Positions 23,663-37,300 of a stretch of DNA of 64,000 bases are shown piece by piece. The stretch comes from Lingula anatina (lineage: Eukaryota; Brachiopoda; Lingulata; Lingulida; Lingulidae), in NCBI RefSeq assembly GCF_001039355.2, contig NW_019775192.1:239230-303229 (forward strand), given 5' to 3'. The notes under the pieces were generated by a model. The model did not search any database. It worked only from the letters and a program-made list of their open reading frames with translations, and was not told where the DNA came from. The position numbers were made by a program, and so were the translations under genes. Numbering within the stretch: the first letter of the stretch is position 1; every line of letters begins with the position of its first letter.

Positions 23663-26600
23663 ATGGCCGTCCACATACATGGGTATTCACAGAACTTCTC
23701 GAGAAATGAAAGTGGATTTGCGTTCGTAGAAAACCCTCGGCTCCAACCCGGAATACAAGCTCTTTTAATCATTCTTTATGGACTCATTACACTGTTTGGA
23801 GTTGGGGGTAACCTCACCGTTTGTTATATAGTTGTAAGTAACAAGAGAATGCGAACTGTAACAAATTATTTCATTGTAAACTTGGCAATCAGTGATATTA
23901 TTATGGCATTGTTGTGTATACCAATGACGTTTGTCGCTAGCGTGCTCCTACAAAGCTGGCCATTTGGGGATGACCTTTGCCGATTTGTAACCTACATCCA
24001 AACCGTGGCAGTATTCCTGAGTGCATTCACGTTGGTTGCCATAAGTCTAGACAGATATGTGGCCATTCTTTATCCACTTCGACCGAAACCAACCAAACGG
24101 GCAGCAATGTTTGCCATTGCAGTGGTATGGGCACTGGCCTTCATCACCCCCTTGCCCACCGCGATTCTATCGAAAGTTGACGAGTATCTTAGTTGTCGGG
24201 AAATGTGGAAGACTGACCAACAGAGATTTCACTATTCGGTTGCCATTATGGTCCTGCAGTACTTTCTCCCTTTGCTGGCTCTCGTGATCACATATGCTAG
24301 GATAGCCATTGCCATTTGGGTGAAAAGGCCACCGGGTGAAGCGGAGAACAAACGAGATCAAAGATTAGCTGCCTCAAAAAGAAAGGTAACACAAACCACA
24401 ATCTACACATTTGTAAATGTAACATTCTTTTCTCATTTAAAAAGTAATTGTTTAGAATCCAAACGGTCATTTTTCATTGCCCCTTTCCATGTGCTTCCCA
24501 TTTATCTGGATGTTTTTAAATATTTAGATAAGTACAGCAAAATAATTGTGGTTAACATTTGTTCTTTATAATTTTTCGCGTTTTTTAAAATTGATTTCAT
24601 TAGCAGCAGACAATATCTGTTTCGCTGAAAATTGCTATGCTCATTTCCAACACTGAATTCTCTATGCTGTTTTGACTAATACTTTTGTAGCAGATTTTGC
24701 TGTTGAGCTTTTAGTATAACAATGAAAATAAATTAATGATAAGATAATAGTAAATATAATAATAATTATTTTTTAATTTTTTTTATTATAAACTTTCTTT
24801 AAAGAACCCCAGACATTTTAGGTATACCTCAAAATTTTAAAATACCTCAAATTATTTGTAATGTCATAGTTAAACATGTTACATGTGTATCTTGTAGTTT
24901 CCTTCTGTCGCGACGTAATCTGTAAACCTAATCTGTAAGTTCAAAGTGATCCAATTCCATTTCACATTGGTTGCTAAGAAAGACACAAAAATTTACATAA
25001 TATGCTTTCATGGGTAATCTCTAACTATTTTTGTAGTATTTTGCATATATCTCTATTTGAAATATACAGGACGTCAAATACTGTAGAATGCAAGCCAAGT
25101 TTGGACAATTGGAAAAAGTAATTAAGTGTTATTTTCAAAAAATAAATAAATAAATAAATAAATTAATTAATTAATTAATTAATAAAAAACTGACACAATG
25201 CTCTCTCTCTCTATCATCTCTGTGATGTTTATAGTATACAAAGGTTACGGACCATTTATATCCTGCACAGAACCATTAATACAATCATTCATATAGATAT
25301 AAAATATCACCTGAAATATCTAACTCATTGGATGGGTGAAGCATAAGAGACTGACCGTTGTTCTGATAAGCGTCAGTAGGCAGTTGATAAACATTTTTAG
25401 TTTAAAAAGTGTGAAGATGCAACGACACGCATTGATGATTAGCCAGAAAACCATTGCATTTAATAACAAATCCGGTCACATTTTCAAGCCAATTTTAAAG
25501 GTGGAATATTCAGCAAAATCAGAGTGCTAGTTAAGTAAAACCAGATTTAAGAAAATGTGGACAGAAAAAATTCGATTCAGAGAAAAGGCGTTTTAAGGAA
25601 GATTTAATTACCCGTGGGTAATTTAAAAGTTGTTTAATGCATATGTGCGTTTAACACAAGGGAATGCTAAAACTAAAAGTGTACAATCTGTTGAACGATG
25701 TCCGGAGATAATCAAAAGTTATTGTTTTACACTGCTCAACCCATAGCTGCCACCCTTTATTTCTGCAGTTTTTACCGAAATGCTAGGAGGCCTGTATAGT
25801 TATAGATACGAAATGACTGAGATTTTCAATAGAACATAGAACATCATCAATTTTCCACCAAGAGCCGTCAGTTTTCCACTACGTCGCAAAATTTAATGTG
25901 TGTAAACCCATGAATTTATTTAAGAACAAGCTTTTAATGCAAGTGACCCAAATGCATGAACCAATTCCCTGGATTAGATAGACAAACCCCAATTAAATAT
26001 TCATATATCCATGTCTGTCAAATAGGCAACTCATATTACTGAAGTGAAAGCTCACTTAACAGTATACAGTCTATAACCGTCTAACTTAAATAGATTCTAC
26101 TGAATTTGTATCTTTAAAATTATCTACAAAAGGTTTATAACGTACTATGTGTATATGTGAGTCTTGTCTTCATCTTTTTTGCAAGCTATAAACCAGGAAG
26201 ATATCCTGTAAATCATGTACTCTGAATCAAAAACAACATTATTAAGTCAAGTTTGAAAAGAATCTTACAGCTTATAAATTACCACTCATCCCTGGGAAAT
26301 CTATAAGCATACGAGTGTTAAAGTAGCCATTAAAAAGCAACCGGGAGCACTCCCCTGACGGGCTCGTGTCAATATTCACTGACTGTGCAATCCCATCTTT
26401 GCCTGTTAAAGGTATTTTATGATTATCATCTGTAAAATATTCACCATAACTGTGCATTTTCGTTTATTCTGTGCTAATAAACCTTAAATAGAGTGAATAC
26501 TTTTTTTATCTTCCAGATGGTGAAAACTATGATAACTGTAGTTGGCGTCTACACATTTTGCTGGTTGCCAATTCACTCCGTGACCATAGCATTGGATCTT

Positions 26601-27071
26601 CATCCAGAACTTCATGGCTACTACATATTTGTTATCTGGATAATATGTCATTGGTTAGCTATGAGCAACTCCTGCGTTAACCCCATTATATATTGCTGGA
26701 TGAACCCGAAATACCAAAGAGGTTTCCTTTATGCGTTCCGTTGGCTACCCTGTATCAGAAACAAAGCCATTCCCACCCCAGCAGTCAAATTTACAAGCAC
26801 ATTTCGAACCAGTTTAAGAACAGTAAGTGTAAAGTCAAATTCATCCAGAAATGAAAATGGCAGATTTAGTAATTATAGAATAAGGTATTTTCGAGAGACT
26901 GGCCGTAAAACCTCTCCCAAGGAAATTGAGTTCAATAAAGTTGCTTGTAGGGAAGATGTGGTAAATGATACGGATATCGTTCAGAGTAAGGAAGATACAA
27001 GTTCACACCAACAAGAAGAGTCATTTTCTTCTTGTGTAGATCACGAGTGTGTTGAAGATTCTCGGAGATAA
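23663..27071 (+). CDS. luqin/RYamide-type neuropeptide receptor 1 (class A GPCR)
   Basis: Two exons, 23663-24385 and 26517-27071, with a phase-0 intron of 2131 bp; product 425 aa. Seven-helix plasma-membrane receptor. Seen: N-glycosylation sequons at N11 and N15, TM1 GN (N50), TM2 LAISD (D78), disulfide cysteines C106 and C178, DRY at 130-132, TM6 CWLP at 256-259, TM7 NPIIY at 296-300 and a C-terminal tail of about 115 residues. The third loop carries KRPPGEAE..RDQR followed by ASKRKM, and TM7 reads HWLAMSNSCVNP. From memory this combination matches insect RYamide receptors and hence the luqin/RYamide family; a general NPY/tachykinin-like receptor is the fallback. The start is ATG 23663, in a good initiation context (AAGATGG); the open frame begins at a GTG 12 bases earlier. 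Failure to splice would add about 62 residues after TM5 and give a truncated receptor. Confidence 0.92.
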
Positions 27072-28109
27072 TGCGACCCTACTTTACTGAGAAGTGATCA
27101 AGCTAAGACTAAAAAGGGAGGGGAGGGGTAACTGCACCACTCGCAGTGTTTACAAGCAACGAGTGCACATGGCGTTTTAAGCGGTTTAGCTGTTTGAAGT
27201 CGGTTGTCTTCCTTTCACTTTCAATGAGAATTATAGTTTTCTAATATACGAATCTTTGTGCGTTGTATTATACACTCTAGTCTAAAGATATATTCTGAAC
27301 TGTGGAAGACAAACGTTAATGGGTGAACTGTTATACATGTAGGATATGGAATTAATGCAACCTCAGTGGTTCATTTCATTCAGTGCCCATAGGAGACTCG
27401 ACTATTACACTCTTGTGATGGAAAATCGACCTTTATTTAATTTACTGAACATCAGTTGTAAAATCAATTAGGCTTATAAGGAATGCGCAATTTATTTTTG
27501 AAACGTACTACATGTATGTATATAATCACTGAAATAGAGCTTGTTCATTCACCATTTAAACTTAAAAGAGGGTGCATGTTCCAATAATGGATATTTGACA
27601 AGTAGTTTTGAATTTAGATGCTTCTTCCGTTTTGTACCATAACTGCTAAGTTATCTCTTTTTAATGAACCGTTTTCTCAGTTTACCTCAGTTTACGCGCA
27701 AAAGAAATTCCATTCCAATTCTTCGCCACACAAAGTTCAGTGTTGAGGAGGAAAATTCTTTACTGCCTCTGGAGGATCATATCCCGGCATGGTTAAATGG
27801 TAATACCTCTAACTGATAATCTCTGCCAGACGTGCACTCAACACAACGTCTTCCGATGTGGACGGAATCCAAAATTGGCATTTATTGCATTATCACATCG
27901 AAAGTTGCTATCATTTATCAGCATCAGTCAATGATTGCCAGTGAGTGCGATCTCTTTGGGTAGTTATTGGAAAAGTTTAGGCGATGTTTATTGAATTGGA
28001 CAACATAGTTAAACTGAAAATAAATGATGATATTGATCTGAAATTGAGTAAAAGAAAATGGCACTGAGTGAATGTGTTAGGTGTGACATGGAGTGAGACG
28101 AAGATGCTC

Positions 28110-28576
28110 TATGGAGCTTTGGTGGTGGTTGTTTCATGAACAGAAATTGATTTTAGTAGATGAAATCCCTCACCAGGCTTGGAATGTGAGTGGTTGCATT
28201 GTCGAGCTGCAGGAGGAAATTGTTCTGGAACAGATGTTGAGCGAATGGTGTCAAGTGGTTTCGGAGGCTGTCTCTGAGCATTTCAGTTACGTGTTAGAGC
28301 AGAATACTCCCTATAGTCTACTGTTGACTGTATCTTTGGAAATGAAGATAAAATCAAATCAAATCAGGAAAAGGTACCATTTGGTCTATCAAGCCTTTGC
28401 CTGTCGACCCTCACATTCTCACACCAAGACACTCTGTGGATTTCTTATATGGAGTTTTATGTGGTTGTTCCATAGGTAAAATTTGGCTTCAGTAGATGGA
28501 CCCTTACCAGGCTTGGAATGTGAGAGGTTGCATGTTCTTGAGCGAATGGTATCTAGCGACTTTGGAGGGTGTCTCT
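28110..28576. repeat. diverged direct duplication, about 340-bp offset
   Basis: The segment 28110-28275 is repeated at 28448-28576. Shared blocks include CCAGGCTTGGAATGTGAG, TTGAGCGAATGGT and GTCTCT at the end of each. The second copy lacks about 37 bases. The plus-strand frame over each copy has no recognised motif, so the duplication is probably of a decayed repeat rather than of a gene. Confidence 0.55.
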
Positions 28577-31015
28577 CATGCCCACATCTTTGTCTTGGTT
28601 AAGGTGCGGTCTCTGCTCCTCCAACTTCTTCTCAATATTGCGGACAGAACACACTCTTATATCCATACCAGGAAACATCTATTTGGATAGGCCCTATACT
28701 CTTGTATTTCTTTACTCTGGCCCCACCATCCACTGCCGTGTGTTCACCTTTGTCCCACGTAAGATGGTCAGTGAACCATATGGGCCAAGCTGTGTAGCCA
28801 AAACAATCCCAAATACCAGAACAAAGTTACATGTTGAGTTTAGAAAACGCCTAGGGTATGACAATCTCTGAGCAATAATTTATGAAGACTGACTTCAAGT
28901 AATACAGTTAGTGTCATCTCCTTATATTCTCTCTATTCATTAACTGAGATATAAACACGTCTTGAAAATATCATGTGAGGACAGTATGATTAGGTTTGCA
29001 TGTTTATACGGAAGCTTAGGATCACCCATCATGCTCATTGTCAGTTGATCGGAAGGGTACGGCGTTTCATTATCAATGTGTGTTTTAAGCGTCGACTCAA
29101 AGAAAGCATTCAACATGCACAGCTGATGCATTTCGTGATACTTCATAAAAGATGTGAATTCATCAACCATATACTGTGTCATTGTCTGCAGAGTTTGCAC
29201 TCAAAATAATTACTTATTTGCAAATGTGTATTGATTTGCGCAATAAATGATGACACGATTACACCTTGTTCTTATTTCTCATATTTAAGACCCTGGGACA
29301 GGGTGATCGCCTTTTGCACAGGTTGGCGCACAACTACACATTAAACATCAATTAACTTTTGATGCTGGCTGGTTAAATTGACCGAGTAATGAAAAATGAT
29401 GGTTCTATCAAATCTATTTACCAAACCAATCTTCGACTGGACGATATCTTCTGTTTCGTTATTTTATCAATTTCTTTGGTTGGGATGTGCATGTATGTGG
29501 AAAATTCAGTTAGTGTTCATGCACGTTTTCATGTTCACACCTTGGCTGTCCGCAATTCATTAATTTTCATTACAATACTTACATTTTAGGAACGCTAGGA
29601 ACATGATCCTCGTATTTTATTATTATTATTTTAAAATGCGATAATTTTTTTTTTCTTTTTTTTTTTTTTTTTTTTGCTAAAAATAAGACTTAAAACTGGT
29701 TTTTGTTAATCTATTTTTTGCAATCCAACTTTCTCTATTTACTTATTGGTGTAGTTCGTTTTCAACTGTACAAATCTTTTATACTAAAGCATATTATTTA
29801 CGTGTACTTTTTCATCGTATAAAATATTGCCAACCGCCAGTATGCTTTTTCTTTTACTTCTTTTTTCATCTCGATTATGTTCCCACTTGCCATGGAAGTA
29901 ATAAAAGGATTTAATTGCTGTTTATTGTAACTTTGTACGGTGTAGAATTTTGTCAAAAATTTCATTCATTTCAATTCATAAATGGCAAACCGATAATGGT
30001 GTTGTAAGCAAAGAAAAAACTTAGGCCTACCAAAAAGCATAACCTCGTGATTGCGAGGTATTACGAGAATCACTGCTTCTCCCAAGTCACCGCCTTCATC
30101 CAGCATATTTTCTTACCATGCTGCCTACACAATATGTCCAGCAGTCTCAGACGCCGTTATTATCATGACGGCGCCACAATGAAAGTTCCTACAGACGAGG
30201 CCCTATTGTGCCATATATATATACACTGGAAGAATCTGATTGACGAAAAAGACGCCGTGGGTCAACACAAGATGGTCGACGAATGTCTTACCATGTGAAC
30301 AATTCTTTAAAGCAACAGAACGCTTCGCTGTTATTTCAAAGGGCACATTTTTGGGTGAGAACCTTCAAATTGCACATCTACAATCGATGCTTAAGTGTAA
30401 AATGTGAACAATATAATGGCTCTACACAGACATTGGCTTCGGGAATGTGGCGGTGGTGATAAAAGGGGAGGGGTGTCTGAATATCCAAAGTAGACACAAT
30501 TGACCTACATTAATATGTATAAAACTCGTATATTTAACCTGACATTAGATACATTGTACCTCCTCATCTAGACTATAATGGTCTACTGGTACTTCCACCG
30601 CTAACATGTCCTCATTTTATCTTACCCATGATGCATGCAACTTGATGGCCTATCTCTGCTCAAAATCACCATTGAGAGGATATACCGGTACATGTATGTA
30701 CGTTTTGCATCACAGGAATAACGCAATATCTTGACTTAATATCAGTTGCATGTGTTTGTTGATTTGCCATTGTAACTCAAATTCCCTAAGCTAATTCATA
30801 TATTGGTTATTTTTCCATTATTCTAGTGGCATTTTGTCCTGACACAGCCCTCGAATTTAGTTACGATTGGCTGTCCCATTGCTTAGCAGCCAATTTACCA
30901 CCAATTTACCAATATTTAAATTCTCTAACCTAAGCAATTGTTCATATCCTTATTTGTTTCACAACATACATATTTTAGTACAAAAAGGGATCTGTGTACG
31001 TGGGTATATAATATA

Positions 31016-31872
31016 CACTCTTGCTAAAAATGATGGAATGTTTTGGAAATAAAAGACATAAATTATTACTTTATAGCTCACTGTGATACTTGTCACAAAA
31101 CCCTTCCACAGCTGGCTGTAGCATTGACCAAACTCTTTTCAAGGAAAATTTAATTAGCTTAATTCAAGGTTTTGGCCAAAAATAAAACTTTACGTCTTCA
31201 AGTTTCTTAGCGCAATAGGCAACCCAAAACTTCCACGGTTCGTGTCTGACTTACACAAAGTCGCACAAAGAAAGCCCAAGTACACATAATGATCAGCGAA
31301 CTGTACAACAGATCTTGGCGGACGGCCACGTGTACACTTATGACGCAATCACTGCTATTTGCGGTAGCAAGCCAATTTTGAACAGCACATTTGAAGTGTG
31401 CCAATGTCTTGTCTTATAACCCGAGAGAGGAAAGACTTGGTCATCAACAAAGTACAGGAACTGGTTGAGTTACCACCTCGAATTATAGAGGACGTCATCC
31501 GGGTTTGTGAAAGCTACGCGAGATTCTTACTCTGTGATTAAATTCTTAACGGCACAGCATGGTCTTTGGGATGACTCTGTTGTTCTCCACTAAGCCATGT
31601 TTCCTTGAACATGATAGGGGGCCTATTTGCTTTTCTCTTAAAAAATTGCCGATAATTTAAGAGCGTACTTGTATCCCTTTTTAAGTGATAATCTATATCC
31701 AGAAGGGATCCAAAAGAAAAAAATCCAAATACATTGTTACTTAAGAGTATAACAAGAAATTACACTAAAACACTAATGAGCTGATTATATAAAACATTTT
31801 GCCGTAGTTTGACTTCACTGAAGTCCAGATACAAAATTATGTTTGAAATTTCCATCATTTTTAGCGAGAATG
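31016..31872. mobile_element. TA-flanked element with inverted ends (857 bp), possible Tc1/mariner relic
   Basis: The left end CACTCTTGCTAAAAATGATG and the right end (reverse complement CATTCTCGCTAAAAATGATG) are flanked by TA at 31014-31015 and 31873-31874. The interior has no intact transposase, only short frames. A further copy of the same end starts at 45870. TA targets and a 25-30 base inverted end fit Tc1/mariner. Confidence 0.6.
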
Positions 31873-32957
31873 TAAGTTTTATGCATACATGTAGTGCAAC
31901 ACATGTATTACGAAAAATATTGTCTAATTCCGGAAATGCTATATCTCTGGTACTGTATTTAAAATATTATTAAAAAAACATGATGAACATAATTGTTTCA
32001 GGGTATTGTGAAACGTTTGTGTTAAAGGACACTTTCTGTTTGATAAGACTTCCTACAATGTTTTCTCCACGCTCGCGTGTTGGATTACATTTCTTCCTCC
32101 TCTCAGTTTTATGTCGTTTTAATATTTTTCCTCGTGGACTGAAAGTAGAAGTCAAAGAACCCCAGAACGTCATCAAGTTTGAAATAATGGATCTTTGATC
32201 GTGTCAGAAGACTGAAGGGTAGCTACAGTTTAACAGAGCTCCTGACCCTGAACTTAAAGGACCATTATCAAAGACCTATAAGAACAAGAATTTCTGACTA
32301 CAACATCAACAATGGGACGGTTAATTGACCATGTACCTTTTACTTATACTCACCCCGACAAAGATATACCAACATAGCAAATTCAGTTTGTATATCGTAG
32401 AATACGATGCGACAAATGTGGGGCAGGTTGTCGACGCATGTTGGGTTATTTATCACGAGAAAAGAGGAAATTGTATTTAAAGATAAAACAAACATTCCTC
32501 CAGAGAAAAAATCAATTTCTTCCAATTTCAATAACCACTTTCCTTCAATATTGTTCTGGTGCACTTTGAAGTCCCAATATTCAATAATAAGTAGAGTGTG
32601 TTTGTTCCAACTGACCAGCAGTACAAATGCGAAGGAAATCAAATTGTGTGCGTAAAAACTCCATCATTACATCTTTGAAAAGGAAAAGATAAAGCTGTTT
32701 AAAACGTGGGCTCCCGATCTCTTCAAAGAAAAATTGTTTGCGTGTTCTGTGTAAAGATAATTCATATATTCATTATATCTAAAACGAACATTAACTATCG
32801 TAATACGGTTGGTTAAATCTTACCAAATGGTTAATTATTAGTACATTCAAAAATACATTTCTTTAATGTACTTTGATGTAAAATATTTGTTTTAGCATCA
32901 ACAAAGAGACGAGGTTTCCCTAAAGAGACAAAGAGTAAGATTTTAACACACGTCTTA

Positions 32958-33344
32958 ACGTGGGGTGGCAAAAGTATTGCACAATCTGTGTGAATAGTGT
33001 GCTTTGTGGCATGGGAGACCTGTTCGTAAAAAGTGACCGCGGTTATTTGATGAATTTTCATCAGCGAACACTATAAATGGTGTCATCGAAGGTTTGTCGC
33101 TCTTCTGGCTCTCAAGTGGCTACCAACCTTTCGCAGTTTATGCCTAGCAGGATGGAGGGTATCCCACAAAAGGTTAATGCTCACACAATATCATGCGTTT
33201 TGTGAGAGGGAAAAACTGGTCCGTTAGCCTGCACTTAAAATACTAACATAACCACTTTTCAATAAAATACCAAACAAAAAACCTTATAAATCCATCTGTT
33301 ATTCACTTTTAAGAAAAATGGTGCAATACTTTTGCCCCCCACTG
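32958..33344. mobile_element. TA-flanked MITE (387 bp)
   Basis: The left end reads GTGGGGTGGCAAAAGTATTG and the right end is its near reverse complement (CAATACTTTTGCCCCCCACTG), with TA on both sides (32956-32957 and 33345-33346). The GCAAAAGTATTGCACCAT core is typical in style of Tc1-like termini. No transposase is visible, so it would depend on a full-length relative. Confidence 0.6.
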
Positions 33345-34373
33345 TACATTAACCACTTCTTTTTGAACTTATGTGAAGACAAGCAATAATTTTTCTTCAG
33401 TTAAATGCAAACAAGCAATGTCCCCCCAAATAATATTATTTATCAACTCCTGATGAGCCTCGCCACTTGTCAACCACCTTGACACAATTCTATATTGTTC
33501 ACAACCTGAAAGCCAGAGCGTCTCGTTGGTCACCTGGTCATCTTTTCCTGGTCAATTTTAAGTGTATGCTGCAGCAACCAGATTGAGTCTAAATGCCGCT
33601 ATATATTATGAAGAATACTTTTCAGTTTTGATGAAGATGACACTGGGGTATCTCTTTGGCTACCATACATATCGAAAATAATGATATACCACACAGACGC
33701 TGCATGTGCAGGACAAAAGCGTTCAATCCAGCAGGTAGTGGATGTTGTTATTTATCACTGACGGTCTTTTTTACACTGACCACATTGAACAATTTATTAA
33801 CCTGATTCATTCCAGACGACAAACGGGACATGTGGTCCATTTCAATACATGAAACACATATATTATATCATACTAAAGGCGAGTAGTAACAAAATTGTCT
33901 TTCTTGAAAAAATTAGTCTAGTTATACAGAGACAGAACATTTATTTAAAATACGGTCATTTTTCATTTTAATGAAAATATTTTTCAAATCTAATCTAAAA
34001 TCTTTCAAAAATACTTCGTTATTCCCATTTGTTTGAGAATCCAGATTAGAACCACTTAACAGATTGGCAGACTACATTAAAAGCGATTTACTTCCAAGTT
34101 CAAAATGGGGACAGATACGCAAATACTGAAATTACTGATGAAACATATCCAACCTTTTACCCTGTACTGCTTTACACACCAAGTTTTGATAATAGATTTA
34201 ACACATTATAATTACTACCAATTTTTAGAGATCTTGTCAGTTCATTGAATTCAAATAAAATGTTCTCTTAGAATTATTCCATTTTGACACCGAAATGTAA
34301 TGTTCGTCACGACGCCTATTTAAACCTGCGCCAGTTCAAACTGAACGAGTGTTGTCGTCGAATGCCTTTTTTC

Positions 34374-37300
34374 TCAGTGTGCACTGGCGTTATTCCATGG
34401 TCTTCCAGTATGTCTCTCAGCACTGGGACTCCTGGTTAAGTAAACCTTTAACGAACACTTGTGAGGATGACGGTTCGATACATGTGAAAAAGACGCAGTA
34501 TTGTTTCTCGGTGGACTGATATTACACGTTGAGGTGGCTGCGCCCCTACATGTAGACAAATTAGAACTGGTTCTTCCGCGATAGTAGGGTTGGTGAGCAC
34601 CTGCATGTAACATAATCCTCGACCTCTCCTCTACGATGTGAGTATCCGCTTTCAGACAAAGACACATCCGTAGAGCGTATTTGTATCCGTTTTTAAATTT
34701 GGTGTTCATCCAACAGTAAACAATTGGATTGACACACGAATTGCTCATTGCCAACCAGTGGCTCGCAATCCAGATCTTGCTGTAATGTTCGTAGTAAAAT
34801 ATGTCTGGGTGAAGGTCGCTCGCAAGAGTGATGGCGTGAAGCGGCAGCCAGCATATAGCATACAAGGATACTACAGTGATCATCATCTTTATCATCTGCA
34901 AAATATTTTAAAAGAGGCATGTTCAAGTGCAAGGTCCGTGTATAAAAACAAGGCAAAAAAAAATGACAATCAGAATTAAGCTGCAAAACGTGTTTTGTAA
35001 ATCTTTATCTGCAAAATATTTAAAGCTATTCTCTTGTACAGGGTTTATACGTATATATATATATATATATACAGGTATAAGCAAGGCTAAGAATACGAAC
35101 AAGAAGATGACACCAGCACAAAATCAATTCTTTATCCACGTCGCCTCAACATATCTTACCGTCCCGTAGGCCCACCATTTCTGAAAGATTTTAAAATCGC
35201 CCATATGTAGCTCATATTTAGCGTTTGTGCATCGACAAACAAACAATAAAGTGTCTTTGCCTTTACAGTCCCAATGGAATGGTAGCGACTCTTGACTTAA
35301 TAAGACTATTTCTTCCACGCAGCTCATCTCTACCGCCAAATTATTTATTAATACTCTTAGTTTCCTGTGTAGCACGAAATTAACCTGACCCTAATGACAA
35401 TGTGGTGTAAATTTGAAAGCCAATTAAAGTTCTAAAGGGCACGTCATTCAATATTCTGAGGGTAGTTACAGGTAGGTATAGACACTATCCTTTTATCTTT
35501 ATCTTGCTAGAAAAACGTGTATCTTCTCGGTCGGTTTAGCCAGGATTAATGGAAGTCAAAATTGGCAGCATAAATTGAAACTACATGTAACTTGTACACA
35601 AAAACACTTTTAAAAGTGTGAAAATAGGAATGGAAACACATTGTCATATTCTAATAATAGAGAGAGAAAAAGAGAGAGAGAGAGATACAGTAGCGTTCTA
35701 AAAAGCGAAATATTACATTTCTACTTCAGCACACTTCTAGTAAATTCAGACCGTTACACCTCAAAAGCAATAATTGCAACTTTTTTTGACTCATTTAAGA
35801 CAGCTTTCTTACTTTTAACAAACAGCTTAAGCCTGAAATGAGTAAACAAGTAAACTACTTATCACTAAGGTTAGATAAATTAAGAGGGTTAGCGAAAGAA
35901 TAATATTTTCAGTTGACATTTCAATTTCTTCTTTGGTATACGTATTACGTTGCCGGCGGTACATTACGCTAGCTATACAACACGGCGGAAAGTTCATAAA
36001 ATGCCCACAGGGTTTACCACAGAGAACATATTGTGATGACCTCGGAGCTGGCTTTTGGAATTCTCTGAAAAACTTCCATATTAATTTCCGCTTTAACAAG
36101 AAAGATATGAATCTAATTGCTATCCTCTTTTCCAATATCAAATGTAAACCCCAAGCATATCATGTGGAAGTGATGAAGGTCATGAAGATAACATAACTTT
36201 ATACACAAAACTGTCGTTGCAGGTGGGTCTTTGTCAATTTCTTGGGCTAACATTAAGGGACAATTTTGATTCTGCGTATGTGGATATTAGTCTAATCCAA
36301 CCCTAGATTAAGCCACGCTTTATTCTAAATACAACCCGAGGAACAGGATTTTTATTCCTTACATTAAATTACTAGTCAACTTAAATTAATTGACATCAAA
36401 GGCATCCATATCTGATCCCTGTATCAAATAGTTACCAGTTACCCCTGTCATAAATCTAGAAACTTCAACGTTCATAATGATTTGAGGAAATACCCACACT
36501 TGTTCAAGAGGATTCGATTCCCAAATTTCAGAATGAGACTGCAAAGATGGACCTGGTTGAAAGCGACGGCAAATATCAGTTTCTGACATTTTTGTCTTTT
36601 CGTAAATTTCCAGACAATGATTGATTCACCCATAGAAAATGTGACATGCTGTACATGTATAATTGACTAGCTACATAAAACAGTTGTATATTTTGTTAAA
36701 TATCAAACCACTTTCCTTTATAAATGCTTGAAATATGAAGCGTAATACATGCACATTGTTTTGTAAGATTTGGTCAAACGTTCAATGCATTTGATTACGA
36801 GCTCTATCTGTAAAGGCGATCTCACCTTTCGTTTGGAGGCAGCCATCCGTTGGTCCCTACCATCTTCTGCCTCTCCCGGTGGCTTCTTAACCCAAGTCAC
36901 AATGCCAATACATAAGTATGTGAAAGTAAGCACAAACAAAGGCAAAAAATACTGCAGAATCATTATACACAGTGTGTAGTGAAATTCCATGCTGCGCTTG
37001 TACCAGTCCTCGTAACAGCGACTGAATTCATCCAGGTGTGACATCACAGGTGTCGGCAAAGCTACAGCTAGGCACATGAACCATATCACACATATGATAA
37101 ATATGGCTTGTTTTGTGGACAATCTTTGGCTAAGAGGAAAAATTATGGCCCGGAATCTATCAAGGCTAATGGCAACGAGTGTGAATGAACTGAGGAATAC
37201 TGAAACTATCTGTATGTACAAAACCACTGGGCACAGGAATGGACCAAAAGGCCAGTACTGTAGGAGAATGTTAGCAACGAAAGTCATTGGTATACAAAAC

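Larger units (their letters stand above)
27072..34373. other. non-coding region between the two receptors
   Basis: Contains the 3' flanks of both convergent receptor genes. It holds a diverged duplication (28110-28576), a T tract near 29645-29676, and two TA-flanked elements (31016-31872 and 32958-33344). A frame at 30047-30298, with an internal ATG at 30131, lies in a locally GC-richer patch and codes for nothing I recognise. No exon is supported. Confidence 0.5.

Noticed and set aside
27788-27840. Sequence GGTTAAATGGTAATACCTC that looked like the start of a tRNA
   Set aside because: No B box (GGTTCGAATCC) at the right distance and no acceptor stem could be drawn.
34693-34986. Second minus-strand frame of 97 codons overlapping receptor 2 exon 2
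   Set aside because: It reads the TM6-TM7 exon in the wrong frame; the receptor frame has all the conserved motifs.
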